Assembly (NCBI RefSeq): GCF_014127485.1
Contig: NZ_CP059903.1
Coordinates: forward strand, 186,001-250,000
DNA: 64,000 bases
Source of the DNA: Nocardioides dongkuii
Lineage (GTDB): Bacteria; Actinomycetota; Actinomycetes; Propionibacteriales; Nocardioidaceae
Reading direction: 5' to 3'
Positions 18,078 to 26,595 of the stretch are shown piece after piece. Both the position numbers and the translations under genes were made by a program. The notes beneath the pieces were generated by a model, which was given only the letters and a program-made list of their open reading frames with translations, made no database searches and was not told the DNA's origin. The stretch's first letter is position 1. Every line of letters starts with the position of its first letter.

Positions 18078-18091
18078 GCCAAACGATTTGC
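18078..18091. promoter_or_regulatory. LacI-type operator copy 7
   Basis: GCCAAACGATTTGC in the spacer between the divergent Rieske and amidohydrolase genes. Identical over 12 bases to copy 5. Confidence 0.8.
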
Positions 18092-18152
18092 TATGCATGA
18101 CTCTGACGCCTCGGGGTCCTCTTCCGCAACGGGTTGCCGCACAGGAGTGCAC

Positions 18153-19301
18153 ATGACCGAACTGCTCGACCAGCAGACCGGCGTCGACGGGTCGCCGGGC
18201 CGCTACCGGCTCGTCGACTGCGACGTGCACCCGATCACCAAGGGCGGCATGGGCGACCTTCGGCCGTTCCTGTCCCGCAGCGCCCAGCGGCGGCTGGGCC
18301 TGGACGAGCGGCGCAGCCTGTCGACGGTCGGCCACCGCGAGGCGGTCTCGATCCCGCGGAACCTGCTCTACGTCAACCAGTCCGGCGTGCTGCGCGACGA
18401 CGCCCGCGCCCCCGACGGGTCGGCGCCCGGCTCGGACCCCGCGTTCACGGCGCAGCAGCTGCTCGACGGCAACGGCATCGACCGCGCGGTGCTGATCGGG
18501 GGCGAGGTGCTCGGCCTCGGGGCGATGCCGGACCCGGACGCCGCCGCGATGATCGCCTCGGCGTACAACGACTGGCTCGCGGCCACCTGGTTCGCCGCGG
18601 ACGAGCGCTACCGCGGCTACCTCGTCGTCGGCGCGCAGGACCCGGCCCAGGCCGCGGAGGAGGTACGCCGCGCGGGCCAGGACGAGCGGTACGTCGGGGT
18701 GCTGCTGCCGCTGACGAACATCCTGATGGGGCAGCGGCACTACTACCCGATCTACGAGGCCGCGGCCGAGCTCGGGCTGCCGGTCGCGGTGCACCCCAAC
18801 TCCGGCGAGGGCATCTTCCGCACCTCCCCGCCGATGGCGGGCGGGACCCCGACGTACTACGTCGAGTGGCACACCGGGCTGAGCCAGGTCTTCCAGGCCA
18901 ACGTGATCAGCCTGGTCTGCCACGGGGTCTTCGAGCGCTTCCCCGGGCTCAAGGTGGTGATCACCGAGGGTGGGCTGGGCTGGATCCCCGACGTGATGTG
19001 GCGCCTGGACAAGAACGTGAAGGGCCTGCGGGACGAGGTCCCGTGGATCACGCGGCTGCCGAGCGAGTACCTCGTCGACCACGTCCGGTTCACCACCCAG
19101 CCGATGCCAGAGCCGCGCCGGCGCAGCCACCTGCACACGCTGCTCGAGATCGCCCACGCGGAGCGGACCCTGATGTTCAGCTCCGACTACCCGCACTGGG
19201 ACTTCGACGACCCGCGCCACGTCCTCGGCACGCTGCCGGCGGCGATGCGCGACCGGGTGCAGGCGCTGAACGCCCTCGAGACGTACGGCGACCGGCTGTG
19301 A
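18153..19301 (+). CDS. Amidohydrolase family 2 (ACMSD-like) protein
   Basis: 382 residues from ATG 18153 with AGGAG at 18143-18147. The metal site DCDVHP is near the N terminus, VAVHPNSG carries a mid-barrel His, and MFSSDYPHWDFDD gives the terminal Asp. This matches amidohydrolase 2 enzymes, which include decarboxylases, lactonases and hydratase-like members. Function in this island is unclear; hydrolysis of a sugar lactone produced by the dehydrogenases is a plausible but unproven role. The next gene's GTG overlaps its stop. Confidence 0.88.
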   Translation: MTELLDQQTGVDGSPGRYRLVDCDVHPITKGGMGDLRPFLSRSAQRRLGLDERRSLSTVGHREAVSIPRNLLYVNQSGVLRDDARAPDGSAPGSDPAFTAQQLLDGNGIDRAVLIGGEVLGLGAMPDPDAAAMIASAYNDWLAATWFAADERYRGYLVVGAQDPAQAAEEVRRAGQDERYVGVLLPLTNILMGQRHYYPIYEAAAELGLPVAVHPNSGEGIFRTSPPMAGGTPTYYVEWHTGLSQVFQANVISLVCHGVFERFPGLKVVITEGGLGWIPDVMWRLDKNVKGLRDEVPWITRLPSEYLVDHVRFTTQPMPEPRRRSHLHTLLEIAHAERTLMFSSDYPHWDFDDPRHVLGTLPAAMRDRVQALNALETYGDRL

Positions 19302-20125
19302 CCGACCCGCACCTCACCGCCTCGATGGCCGAGCGGCCCGACCACGGCGAGGACAGCTACGAGGGGCACGGGCGGCTCCGCGACAAGGTGGCCGTGGTGA
19401 CCGGGGGCGACTCCGGGATCGGGCGTGCGGTGACCCTCGCCTTCGCCCGCGAGGGCGCCGACGTGGTGATCTGCTACCTCGAGAGCGACGAGGAGGACGC
19501 CCAGGAGACGGCGGAGCTGGTGCGCCAGGCGGGGCGGGAGATCCTGCTGGTGCCGACCGACCTGACCGAGGAGCGGGCCTGCCGGGACCTGGTTGACCGG
19601 ACGGTGGCCGAGCACGGCCGGATCGACGTCCTGGTCAACAACGCCGCCCACCAGCTGGCCCAGCCCGGCGGGATCGCCGACATCACCACCGAGCAGTTCG
19701 ACCGCACGATGCGCACCAACCTCTACGCGATGTTCTGGCTGTGCAAGCTGGCCCTGCCGCACATGCCGCGGGGCTCCTCGATCATCAACACCTCCTCGGT
19801 CCAGGCGTCCTCGCCGTCCCCGGAGCTGCTGGACTACGCCACCACCAAGGCCGGCATCGCGACGTTCACCCGGGCACTGGCGTGGTCGGCGGCGCAGCAG
19901 GGGATCCGGGTGAACTCCGTCGCGCCGGGGCCGACCTGGACGCCGCTGGTGCGCGCCACGATGCCGGAGGAGATGGTCGAGCACTTCGGTGAGAACACCC
20001 CGATGGGCCGCGCCGGCCAGCCGGTGGAGGTCGCGGGCGCCTTTGTCTACCTGGCGTCCGCGGAGTCGGCGTACGTCACCGGCGAGGTGCTGGCCGTGAC
20101 CGGCGGCCTGCCGGTGATCACCTGA
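19298..20125 (+). CDS. Short-chain dehydrogenase/reductase (YghA/YdaD-like)
   Basis: 275 residues from GTG 19298, overlapping the amidohydrolase stop; ATG 19325 is an alternative start. TGGDSGIGRA is the cofactor loop, NNAA, the catalytic Ser in INTSSVQ and YATTK the Tyr/Lys pair. The N-terminal tail of about 25 residues with HGEDSYEGHGRLRDKVA is typical of the glucose dehydrogenase-like SDRs annotated as stress or sporulation oxidoreductases. Same transcription unit as the amidohydrolase, so presumably under operator copy 7. Confidence 0.92.
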   Translation: MTDPHLTASMAERPDHGEDSYEGHGRLRDKVAVVTGGDSGIGRAVTLAFAREGADVVICYLESDEEDAQETAELVRQAGREILLVPTDLTEERACRDLVDRTVAEHGRIDVLVNNAAHQLAQPGGIADITTEQFDRTMRTNLYAMFWLCKLALPHMPRGSSIINTSSVQASSPSPELLDYATTKAGIATFTRALAWSAAQQGIRVNSVAPGPTWTPLVRATMPEEMVEHFGENTPMGRAGQPVEVAGAFVYLASAESAYVTGEVLAVTGGLPVIT

Positions 20126-20132
20126 CCCGCGC

Positions 20133-21548
20133 TCACCGGTCCGGCGCGAGCTCCACGACCGACCAGGACAGCGGGGCGACCTCCAGCTCCAGCCGTCCCT
20201 CGGGCACCAGGCCGGGGAAGCCGCGCGCGTCGACCGTCGTCCGCACCGGCGCGTCCTCGGACCGGTTGACCAGGACCAGGGAGAGGCGCCCGGTCGCGTC
20301 GTCGTACGTCGCGGCCGCGTCCAGCAGCGGCACGTCGCCCGACTCGGCCTCGTACGTCGCGACCCGGGGCTCGACGCGCAGCACGCCGCCGCGCGCGGCG
20401 GCCGCGATCCGGGCGAACGGCGCGAAGGTCGGCTGTGTCCAGGCCCGCCCGCCGGGGTCCGTCCGGATCGGCGCGATCACGTTGACGAGCTGGGCCAGGC
20501 AACCGATCGCGACCCGGTCGGCGTGCCGCAGCAGGGTGACGAGCAGGCTCGCGACCATCGTCGCGTCGACGTCGTCGTAGGTGTCCTCGAGCAGCGGCGG
20601 CGCCTCCGGCCAGGCGTCGGGGTCGGGGTCGGTCCACCGGCTCATGTACCAGACGTTCCACTCGTCGACGGCGACGCCGAGGCGCTTGCGGGACCGGAGC
20701 CGGGCGGCCACGTGGTCCGCGGTCGCGGTCACGGACCCGATCGCGAGGTCCAAGGCGTGCGCGCCGGCGAGGTACGCGGACGGCGTCCGGCCGCTCGGGT
20801 CGTGGTAGCTGTGCAGCGAGACGTGGTCGACGACGTCGAAGCACTCCTCGAGCACCGCCGCCTCCCACGTCGCGAACGTCGGCATGCTTGGGCTTGAGCT
20901 CCCGCAGGCGACCAGCTCGATGCCGGGGTCGACCAGCCGCATCGCGCGCCCGGTCGCCGCCGCGAGCCGGCCGTAGTCGGCGGCGGGCCGGTGCCCGATC
21001 TGCCAGGGACCGTCCATCTCGTTGCCCAGGCACCACAGGCGGACGTCGTACGGCGCGCTCGCGCCGTGGGCCCGGCGCAGGTCGGAGAGCCGGGTGCCGC
21101 CCGGGTGGTTGCAGTACTCCAGCAGGTCCACCGCCTCCTGGACGCCACGGGTCCCGAGATTCACCGCCAGCATCGGCTCGACCTGCGCCGCCCGGCACCA
21201 CGCAAGGAACTCGTCGGTGCCGAACGCATTGGTCTCGGTGCTGTGCCACGCCAGGTCCAGGCGTGTCGGCCGCTGCTCGCGGGGCCCGACGCCGTCCTCC
21301 CAGCGGTAGCCGGAGACGAAGTTGCCGCCGGGGTAGCGGACCACCGTGGTGCCGAGCCGGCGGACCAGCTCCAGCACGTCGGTGCGGAACCCCCGCGCGT
21401 CGGCGGCCGGGTGCCCGGGCTCGAAGACGCCCGTGTGCACGCAGCGCCCCAGGTGCTCGACGAAGGACCCGAAGAGGCGCCGGTCCACGGTCCCGACCCG
21501 GAACTGCGGGTCCAGGGTGATCGACGCGGGCACCGGCTCCACCGACAT
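20133..21548 (-). CDS. abfA: GH51 alpha-L-arabinofuranosidase
   Basis: 471 residues, close to the 500 usual for GH51. RRLFGSFVEHLGRCVHTGVFEPGH is the family N terminus, VVRYPGGNFVSGYRWEDGVGP follows, the acid/base is Glu177 (LGNEMDG) and the nucleophile Glu296 (VDEWNVWY). No signal peptide, so intracellular: it would strip arabinose from imported arabinoxylo-oligosaccharides. Converges on the SDR gene with 7 bases between stops. No island operator is seen upstream. GAGGAG lies 12 bases before the ATG. Confidence 0.95.
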   Translation of the reverse strand: MSVEPVPASITLDPQFRVGTVDRRLFGSFVEHLGRCVHTGVFEPGHPAADARGFRTDVLELVRRLGTTVVRYPGGNFVSGYRWEDGVGPREQRPTRLDLAWHSTETNAFGTDEFLAWCRAAQVEPMLAVNLGTRGVQEAVDLLEYCNHPGGTRLSDLRRAHGASAPYDVRLWCLGNEMDGPWQIGHRPAADYGRLAAATGRAMRLVDPGIELVACGSSSPSMPTFATWEAAVLEECFDVVDHVSLHSYHDPSGRTPSAYLAGAHALDLAIGSVTATADHVAARLRSRKRLGVAVDEWNVWYMSRWTDPDPDAWPEAPPLLEDTYDDVDATMVASLLVTLLRHADRVAIGCLAQLVNVIAPIRTDPGGRAWTQPTFAPFARIAAAARGGVLRVEPRVATYEAESGDVPLLDAAATYDDATGRLSLVLVNRSEDAPVRTTVDARGFPGLVPEGRLELEVAPLSWSVVELAPDR

Positions 21549-21593
21549 GGGCTGTGTCTACTCCTCGCGAGCTCGCGGATCCAGAGGCGCGAC

Positions 21594-21599
21594 TAGGGT
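21594..21599 (+). promoter_or_regulatory. -10 element of a leaderless transcript
   Basis: TAGGGT, 6 bases before the GTG at 21606, the spacing also seen before 25408, 56044, 57361, 58346 and 59302. Confidence 0.55.
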
Positions 21600-21605
21600 T
21601 GCGGC

Positions 21606-21650
21606 GTGCACCTCCCGCGCCGCTGCCCCGCTCCCGGTCCGGCGCTGTGA
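21606..21650 (+). CDS. Possible 14-codon leader ORF before the MTHFR-like gene
   Basis: GTG 21606 opens a 14-codon frame reading MHLPRRCPAPGPAL and ends in TGA at 21648-21650. Its stop overlaps the GTG start of the next gene (CTGTGA), so ribosomes finishing it could restart on the main frame. It begins exactly where a leaderless transcript from TAGGGT would start. One Cys codon and Arg/Pro codons are present, but no long run of one residue. Translation is unproven. Confidence 0.4.
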   Translation: MHLPRRCPAPGPAL

Positions 21651-22681
21651 CGGCGACCCGGCCGGTGCTCGCCGAGGTCACCGGCTGCCCGAAGGCGATG
21701 ACGTACGGCCCGTGCGGTGGGGTCCGGGACGACGCCTCGTGCGAGCTCGACGCGCGACCCTGCCCGTTCGCGGGGCCGGACGCGCAGGTCGTGCGGTGGG
21801 AGCAGGAGCCCCGGTCGCCGGGCGCGCCGGAGAGCGCGCTGCTGGCGGCGGCGCAGCGCGGCCCGGTGGTGCTCACGGACCTGACCATCGCGGCGTACGA
21901 CCCCGACGGGGTCGCTGCCGTCACCGAGACGCTCGCGGGGTCGTGCGACGCCGTGCTCGTCGGTGAGCACCAGAACCGGCCGGACTTCCCGCCGACCCTG
22001 ATGGCCGCCTTGATCGCCCAGGCCGGCGGCGTTGCCTGGGTGACGCTCGCGTGCCGCGACCGCAACCGGCTGGTGCTCGAGCAGGAGCTGGCGGGGCTCG
22101 CCGTCGCCGGCGTCGACGGGGTGCTGTGCGTGACCGGGGACGTGCGCGCCCAGGGCGTGCGGTCCGACGTCACCCAGGTCTTCGACCTCGACGGGACCCA
22201 GCTCGCGGCGCTCGCGTGCCGGGCCGGGCACGCGGTGGCGGTGCCCGAAGCGCCGGAGGCGGCTCCGCGGCACCTGCGCCCGGCTCGGCTGGTGGAGAAG
22301 CAGCGGGCCGGCGCCCACCTCGCCGTCCTCAACCACGTGGGCAGCCCGGAGGGCGTGGCGTCGTTCGTCGCCGCCGCCCGCGGGCTCGGCCTGACGATCC
22401 CGGTGATCGCGGCGGTGGCCGTCTACACCGACGAGCGGTCCGCCCGGGTCCTGCAGAACTTCCCCGGCCTGCACGTCGACCCCGCCCAGGTGGAGCGGGT
22501 GCTCGGTGCGGCCGACGTACGGGCGGCGGGCATCGAGGCGGCGGTGGGCGAGGCGCGGGCGCTGCTGGCGATCGAGGGTGTGGCCGGCGTGAACCTGTCG
22601 GGGCTGGCCTCCGGCGCGGGCGTGCTGGCCGGAGCGCAGATCAAGGCCGAGATCGGCCACCGGATCCGGGAGGGCCGATGA
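21647..22681 (+). CDS. Methylenetetrahydrofolate reductase-like protein with N-terminal zinc module
   Basis: 344 residues from GTG 21647; the frame also opens at 21554, but that start precedes the promoter. The N terminus carries EVTGCPKAMTYGPCGGVRDD and a later CELDARPCPF, matching the cysteine-rich domain known as MTHFR C-terminal, here placed first. The rest is an MTHFR-like TIM barrel: VLVGEHQNRPDFPPTL, CVTGDVRAQG, LNHVGSPEG, VIAAVAVYTD. It lacks some FAD-site residues that I would expect in MetF, so activity is uncertain. It overlaps the methyltransferase gene (ATGA) and probably works in one-carbon transfer. Confidence 0.75.
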   Translation: MTATRPVLAEVTGCPKAMTYGPCGGVRDDASCELDARPCPFAGPDAQVVRWEQEPRSPGAPESALLAAAQRGPVVLTDLTIAAYDPDGVAAVTETLAGSCDAVLVGEHQNRPDFPPTLMAALIAQAGGVAWVTLACRDRNRLVLEQELAGLAVAGVDGVLCVTGDVRAQGVRSDVTQVFDLDGTQLAALACRAGHAVAVPEAPEAAPRHLRPARLVEKQRAGAHLAVLNHVGSPEGVASFVAAARGLGLTIPVIAAVAVYTDERSARVLQNFPGLHVDPAQVERVLGAADVRAAGIEAAVGEARALLAIEGVAGVNLSGLASGAGVLAGAQIKAEIGHRIREGR

Positions 22682-23439
22682 GCGAAGCAGAACCGATGGC
22701 CGACGAGTTCGACACCGTCGCCTGGTGGACGGCGACCGCGGTCGCGGAGCTGGGGCAGGACCACGCCCTGCCGGCCGCGTGCCGGGGCAGCGGCAGCCCG
22801 GCCGGGCTCGACTGGCTGGGCGCCTCCCTGGGCCTCGCGCCGGGGACCCGGCTCCTGGACTCCGGCGCCGGCGTCGGCGGGCCGGCGGAGTACGCCGCCC
22901 GGTCGTTCGGCGTACGTCCGGTCCTGGCCGAGCCGATGGAGGGCGCCTGCCGGGCCGCGAGCCGGCTCTTCGACAACCCGGTCGTGGTCGCCGACGGGCT
23001 GGCGCTCCCCTTCCCGGACGAGGCCTTCGACGCCGCCTGGTCGCTCGGGGTGCTGTGCACGATCGAGGACAAGCGGGCCTACCTCGCGGAGCTGCGCCGG
23101 GCGGTGGTCCCGGGCGGCGCGGTCGGCCTGCTGGTCTACACGCGCGCCGTGGAGTCCCTCCCCGACCAGCCGGAGGGGAACCACTTCCCGACCCGGTCCG
23201 AGCTCGCCGACGACCTGCGGGCGACGGGCCTGACGCTGGTCGAGGAGACGCTGCTCGCCGACCTCCCCGAGACCCCGGAGGACTGGAACCAGGCCGCCGC
23301 CCGGGTGGAGGACGTCATCGAGCGCCGGCACCGCGACGACGAGCGCTGGCAGCGGGCGCAGTCCCAGCAGGAGACGATCGTCGGGCTGATCCGCGACGAG
23401 CTCGTCGTCGGCGTGCTGGTCAGCTGCCGGCGGGACTGA
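22678..23439 (+). CDS. Class I SAM-dependent methyltransferase
   Basis: 253 residues from ATG 22678. The SAM-binding motif I is LLDSGAGVGGPAEYAA (GxGxG), motif II area is VVVADGLALPFPDEAFDAAWSLGVLCTIED, followed by a strand VPGGAVGLLVYTRA. A Methyltransf_11 type fold. N-terminal WWTATAVAELGQDHALPAAC and the C-terminal helix are family-specific extensions. Acceptor unknown; coupled by overlap to the MTHFR-like gene, so both may belong to one methyl-transfer pathway. Ends 25 bases before a convergent ABC permease. Confidence 0.87.
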   Translation: MSEAEPMADEFDTVAWWTATAVAELGQDHALPAACRGSGSPAGLDWLGASLGLAPGTRLLDSGAGVGGPAEYAARSFGVRPVLAEPMEGACRAASRLFDNPVVVADGLALPFPDEAFDAAWSLGVLCTIEDKRAYLAELRRAVVPGGAVGLLVYTRAVESLPDQPEGNHFPTRSELADDLRATGLTLVEETLLADLPETPEDWNQAAARVEDVIERRHRDDERWQRAQSQQETIVGLIRDELVVGVLVSCRRD

Positions 23440-23464
23440 CCCCGGGAGACACCCGCTGGCGCGG

Positions 23465-24259
23465 TCACACCGGTCGACGCAGGAACGCGACAGCGGCTCC
23501 CAGGAGGGGGACGAGGATCCATGCCCCGAAGACCGCCGCACCGACGACCGGGCTGAGGAGGGACGGGTCCGGCGCCACCGAGGTGAAGGAGCTCCCGGCC
23601 ATGGACGGCAGGTACTGGAGGACGTCGTCCCGCCCGCTCGCCGGGAGCAGGAGGAAGCCGAGGCCGGGGAGGACGAAGATGAGCCCGAACAGCGTCGAGA
23701 TCGCCCCCGCCGTGCTCCGCAGGAGGGCACCCAGAGCGAGCCCCAGCAGGGCGGTGCCCGTGAGGAAGGCAGCGACACCCAGGACGGCACGGAGGACGCC
23801 GGGGTCGCCCAGGGTCGCGGTGGTGACGTCGCCGCTGCCGATCAGGGCCTGACCGGCGAGGAACGCGACGAGGGCACTCGCCCCGAGCGCGGAGAACGTC
23901 GCGATGGCCACGACCGTGACCTTGGCCCAGAGCACGGGGAGCCGGGACGGAACAGCAGTGAGCGTGGTCCGGATCGTCCCGGTGCTGTACTCGCTGGTGA
24001 TGGCGAGCACGCCGAGCACGCCGATGACGAGCTGCGCGACCTGGACCCCGGCGAGGGCCACCCCGGCGGGGTCGTCCCCGGCGTCCGCCGGTGGGTTCCC
24101 GATCACGCCACCGACCATGGCGGAGAAGATGAGTCCGATGGACAGGAGCGCGCCTGCGGCAGCGGCGAGCGTGACCAGGTTGCTTCGTACCGACCTGATC
24201 TTGGTCCATTCCGAGCGCATGACGTTGCGCATCGTGATGCGGCGTGGCTGGGTGCTCAT
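23465..24259 (-). CDS. ABC-2 type transporter permease
   Basis: 264 residues, six predicted membrane spans, with the N-terminal cytoplasmic MRNVMRSEWTKIRSVRSNLVTL typical of ABC-2 permeases of the drug/bacitracin type. SEYSTGTIRTTLTAVPSR and VFLTGTALLGLALGALLRSTAGA are family segments. The start overlaps the ATPase stop (ATGA), so the two form one exporter. Divergently placed two-component genes suggest control by signal transduction. Confidence 0.9.
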   Translation of the reverse strand: MSTQPRRITMRNVMRSEWTKIRSVRSNLVTLAAAAGALLSIGLIFSAMVGGVIGNPPADAGDDPAGVALAGVQVAQLVIGVLGVLAITSEYSTGTIRTTLTAVPSRLPVLWAKVTVVAIATFSALGASALVAFLAGQALIGSGDVTTATLGDPGVLRAVLGVAAFLTGTALLGLALGALLRSTAGAISTLFGLIFVLPGLGFLLLPASGRDDVLQYLPSMAGSSFTSVAPDPSLLSPVVGAAVFGAWILVPLLGAAVAFLRRPV

Positions 24260-25197
24260 CGGGCTGCCCTCTCGTCGGTGGGATGAACGGTCGCGGTGGT
24301 CTCGCCGGCGTACTCGACGGCGTCTCGGGTGAGCTCCATGAACGCCTCTTCGAGAGACGCCTGCTTGCTGCTCAGCTCGTGCACGGGGATCGAGGCCTCG
24401 CCGGCGCGGGCGCCGATCTGCTCGGGCGTGAGGCCGATGACGTCGAGAGATCCGTCCGGTTCGGTGGTCACGGTGACGCCGTCGCCAGCGAGGAGCGGCT
24501 GCAGCTGAGCCGCTCGGGGGCTGCGGACCCGGACGCTGCGAAGGGACCTGCTCATCAGCTCGGCGACCGGCAGGTCCGCGATGAGCCGCCCGCGACCCAC
24601 GATGACGAGATGCTCGGCGGTCATGGCCATCTCCGTCATCAGGTGGGAGGAGACGAACACCGTTCGGCCCTCGGCGGCGAGGTTGCGGAGCAGCTCACGG
24701 ATCCAGCGGATGCCGTCGGGGTCGAGGCCGTTGACCGGCTCGTCCAGCACGACCGTCTGGGGGTCTCCGAGCAGCGCCCCGGCGATCCCGAGCCGCTGGC
24801 CCATGCCGAGCGAGAAGCCCCCGACCCGGTCCTTGCTGACCTCGGTGAGCCCGACCAGCTCCAGCATCTCGTCGACGCGACTCGTCGGCAGCCCGTGCGT
24901 GTGGGCCTGGGCCAGGAGGTGGTTGCGGGCGGAACGGCCGGGATGCGTGGCCGCGGCGTCCAGCAGCACGCCGAGCTCTCGGATGGGCATGGGGTGTGCG
25001 CGGTACGGACGACCGTTGACGGTGGCGCGTCCGCTGGTCGGCTCCTCCAGCCCGACCAGCATCCTCATCGTGGTCGACTTCCCCGCGCCGTTGGGCCCGA
25101 GGAACCCGGTGACGACACCCGGCTTCACGGTGATGGAGAGATCGTCCACGACGGTCTTGGAGCCGTACTGCTTCGTCAGGTGCTGTAGTTCGATCAT
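24256..25197 (-). CDS. ABC transporter ATPase (exporter type)
   Basis: 313 residues from the ATG at 25197 with GAGGAG upstream. Walker A GPNGAGKST at about 37-45, signature FSLGMGQ (a variant with M instead of G), Walker B VVLDEP, switch His in VSSHLM. The C-terminal 90 residues (LIADLPVAELMSRSL...) are the DrrA/BcrA-like tail. Exporter family for antibiotics or lipid-like compounds. It is divergent from the kinase at 25408 with about 210 bases between. Confidence 0.93.
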   Translation of the reverse strand: MIELQHLTKQYGSKTVVDDLSITVKPGVVTGFLGPNGAGKSTTMRMLVGLEEPTSGRATVNGRPYRAHPMPIRELGVLLDAAATHPGRSARNHLLAQAHTHGLPTSRVDEMLELVGLTEVSKDRVGGFSLGMGQRLGIAGALLGDPQTVVLDEPVNGLDPDGIRWIRELLRNLAAEGRTVFVSSHLMTEMAMTAEHLVIVGRGRLIADLPVAELMSRSLRSVRVRSPRAAQLQPLLAGDGVTVTTEPDGSLDVIGLTPEQIGARAGEASIPVHELSSKQASLEEAFMELTRDAVEYAGETTATVHPTDERAAR

Positions 25198-25395
25198 GGT
25201 GTTCTCCTCGTGTGACCGGAGCTTCCGGCGTCGAGGAAAGCCTGCTCGGCCGGCGTGCCGTCCCGCGTCGTGCAGGCGCAGACACCTGCGTCTGCTGCCG
25301 GCGCAGCAGGGCACGGGGCACGGAGGGTCCAGGTACCGCGCTGGCGGTACGTGGGTGTACTGCGCTCGGACGACGCCTCGGCCCGGTGTGGTTCG

Positions 25396-25401
25396 TAGGC
25401 T
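25396..25401 (+). promoter_or_regulatory. -10 of a leaderless kinase transcript
   Basis: TAGGCT, 6 bases before the ATG at 25408. Confidence 0.5.
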
Positions 25402-25407
25402 CCGCGT

Positions 25408-26595
25408 ATGACAGGGCTCAGCGAGCTGCGCGCACTCCACCGGAGGCACCCTGCGGTGTTCGATGCGCTGCTCGCGGTGGGGCTCATGCCGGTCGCGGTC
25501 CTCGTCCCGGACCCGGACCGCCCAGACGGGTCCTCGCTGTCCGGCGCGGCCGCGCCGGTCGCGATCCTGACCTGCGCCGTGCTCGCCTTCCGTCGCCGGC
25601 GGCCCGGCGCCGTCCTGGCGGGCACCACCGTGGGGGCCGCGGTCGTCATCGTCCTGGCGGGTGGGGCGTCGTGGATCGTCCTGACGACGTTCGTGGCCCT
25701 GTACACGTTCGCCGTCCTGAACGACCGACGTCGCACGGTGTGGGCCTTTGCGGCGTCGCTGGCGATCGTGTCGGCGGCCGTCGCGGTGGTGACCGACCCG
25801 TGGCCGCTCGACCCGCAGGCCTTTCAGTACGTCTCGTCGTTCGCCGTCGCGGCGGCCGTCGGCACGGCGGTCCGGTCCCGTCGCGCCTACGTCCTCGCTG
25901 TCGAGGAACGCGCCGAGCGGGCGGAACGGTCTCGCGAGCAGGAGGCTGCCCGGCGCGTCGCGGAGGAACGGCTACGCATCGCGCGCGAGCTCCACGACGT
26001 GGTCGCGCATCGCGTGGCGATCGTGAACGTCCAGGCCTCGGTGGCTCGTCATCTCGTGCTCACCGACCCGCCGGCGGCACTCACGGCGATCGAGCACGTG
26101 CGGGAAGCGGGGCGAGCGATCCTCGATGAGCTGAGCGACGTCTTGAACGTCCTGCGCCAACCGGACGAGCCAGTGGACCCCCACGCCCCGGCACCCGGCC
26201 TGGATCAGGTGCCCCACCTGGTTGCCTCCTTCCAGTCCGCGGGCTTGAGCATCACCCAGTCGGTGTCGGGGAGTCCTCGCGCGATCGCGGGGGGAGCTGA
26301 CCTCGTGGCGTACCGGGTCCTGCAGGAAGCCCTCACGAACGCCCACAAGCACGGAACCGGGCAGGCCACCATGACCATTTGCTATGCGCCCACCGACGTC
26401 GGGCTGGAGGTCACCAATCCCACCAGCGATGGCGAGGAGTCCGTACGTCCCTCCGCGGCCGATGCCGGGTTCGGCCTCGTCGGGATGCGGGAGCGCGTGG
26501 CTGCGGTCGGTGGGGAGATGGCGGCACGGCAGGATCCTGATGGGCACTTCCGGGTGACGGTCCGACTGCCCGACCGAGCGGGGCTGGACAGGTGA
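25408..26595 (+). CDS. Sensor histidine kinase, HisKA_3 (NarL-type partner)
   Basis: 395 residues. N-terminal membrane region with about four to five spans (AVGLMPVAVLVP..., VAILTCAVLAF, VVIVLAGGASWIVLTTFVALYTF, VWAFAASLAIVSAAVAVVT). The H-box RELHDVVAH has the phosphorylatable His196. The HATPase domain includes VAYRVLQEALTNAHKHG and GFGLVGMRERVAAVGG (G-boxes). Little extracellular sensor domain, so it may sense the membrane or the neighbouring transporter. Cotranscribed with the response regulator (GTG overlaps the stop). Confidence 0.94.
   Translation: MTGLSELRALHRRHPAVFDALLAVGLMPVAVLVPDPDRPDGSSLSGAAAPVAILTCAVLAFRRRRPGAVLAGTTVGAAVVIVLAGGASWIVLTTFVALYTFAVLNDRRRTVWAFAASLAIVSAAVAVVTDPWPLDPQAFQYVSSFAVAAAVGTAVRSRRAYVLAVEERAERAERSREQEAARRVAEERLRIARELHDVVAHRVAIVNVQASVARHLVLTDPPAALTAIEHVREAGRAILDELSDVLNVLRQPDEPVDPHAPAPGLDQVPHLVASFQSAGLSITQSVSGSPRAIAGGADLVAYRVLQEALTNAHKHGTGQATMTICYAPTDVGLEVTNPTSDGEESVRPSAADAGFGLVGMRERVAAVGGEMAARQDPDGHFRVTVRLPDRAGLDR

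Noticed and set aside
26370..26390. ATTTGCTATG inside the kinase gene, like the right half of the operator at 18078
   Set aside because: No left half CAAA and no promoter context; it lies within coding sequence.
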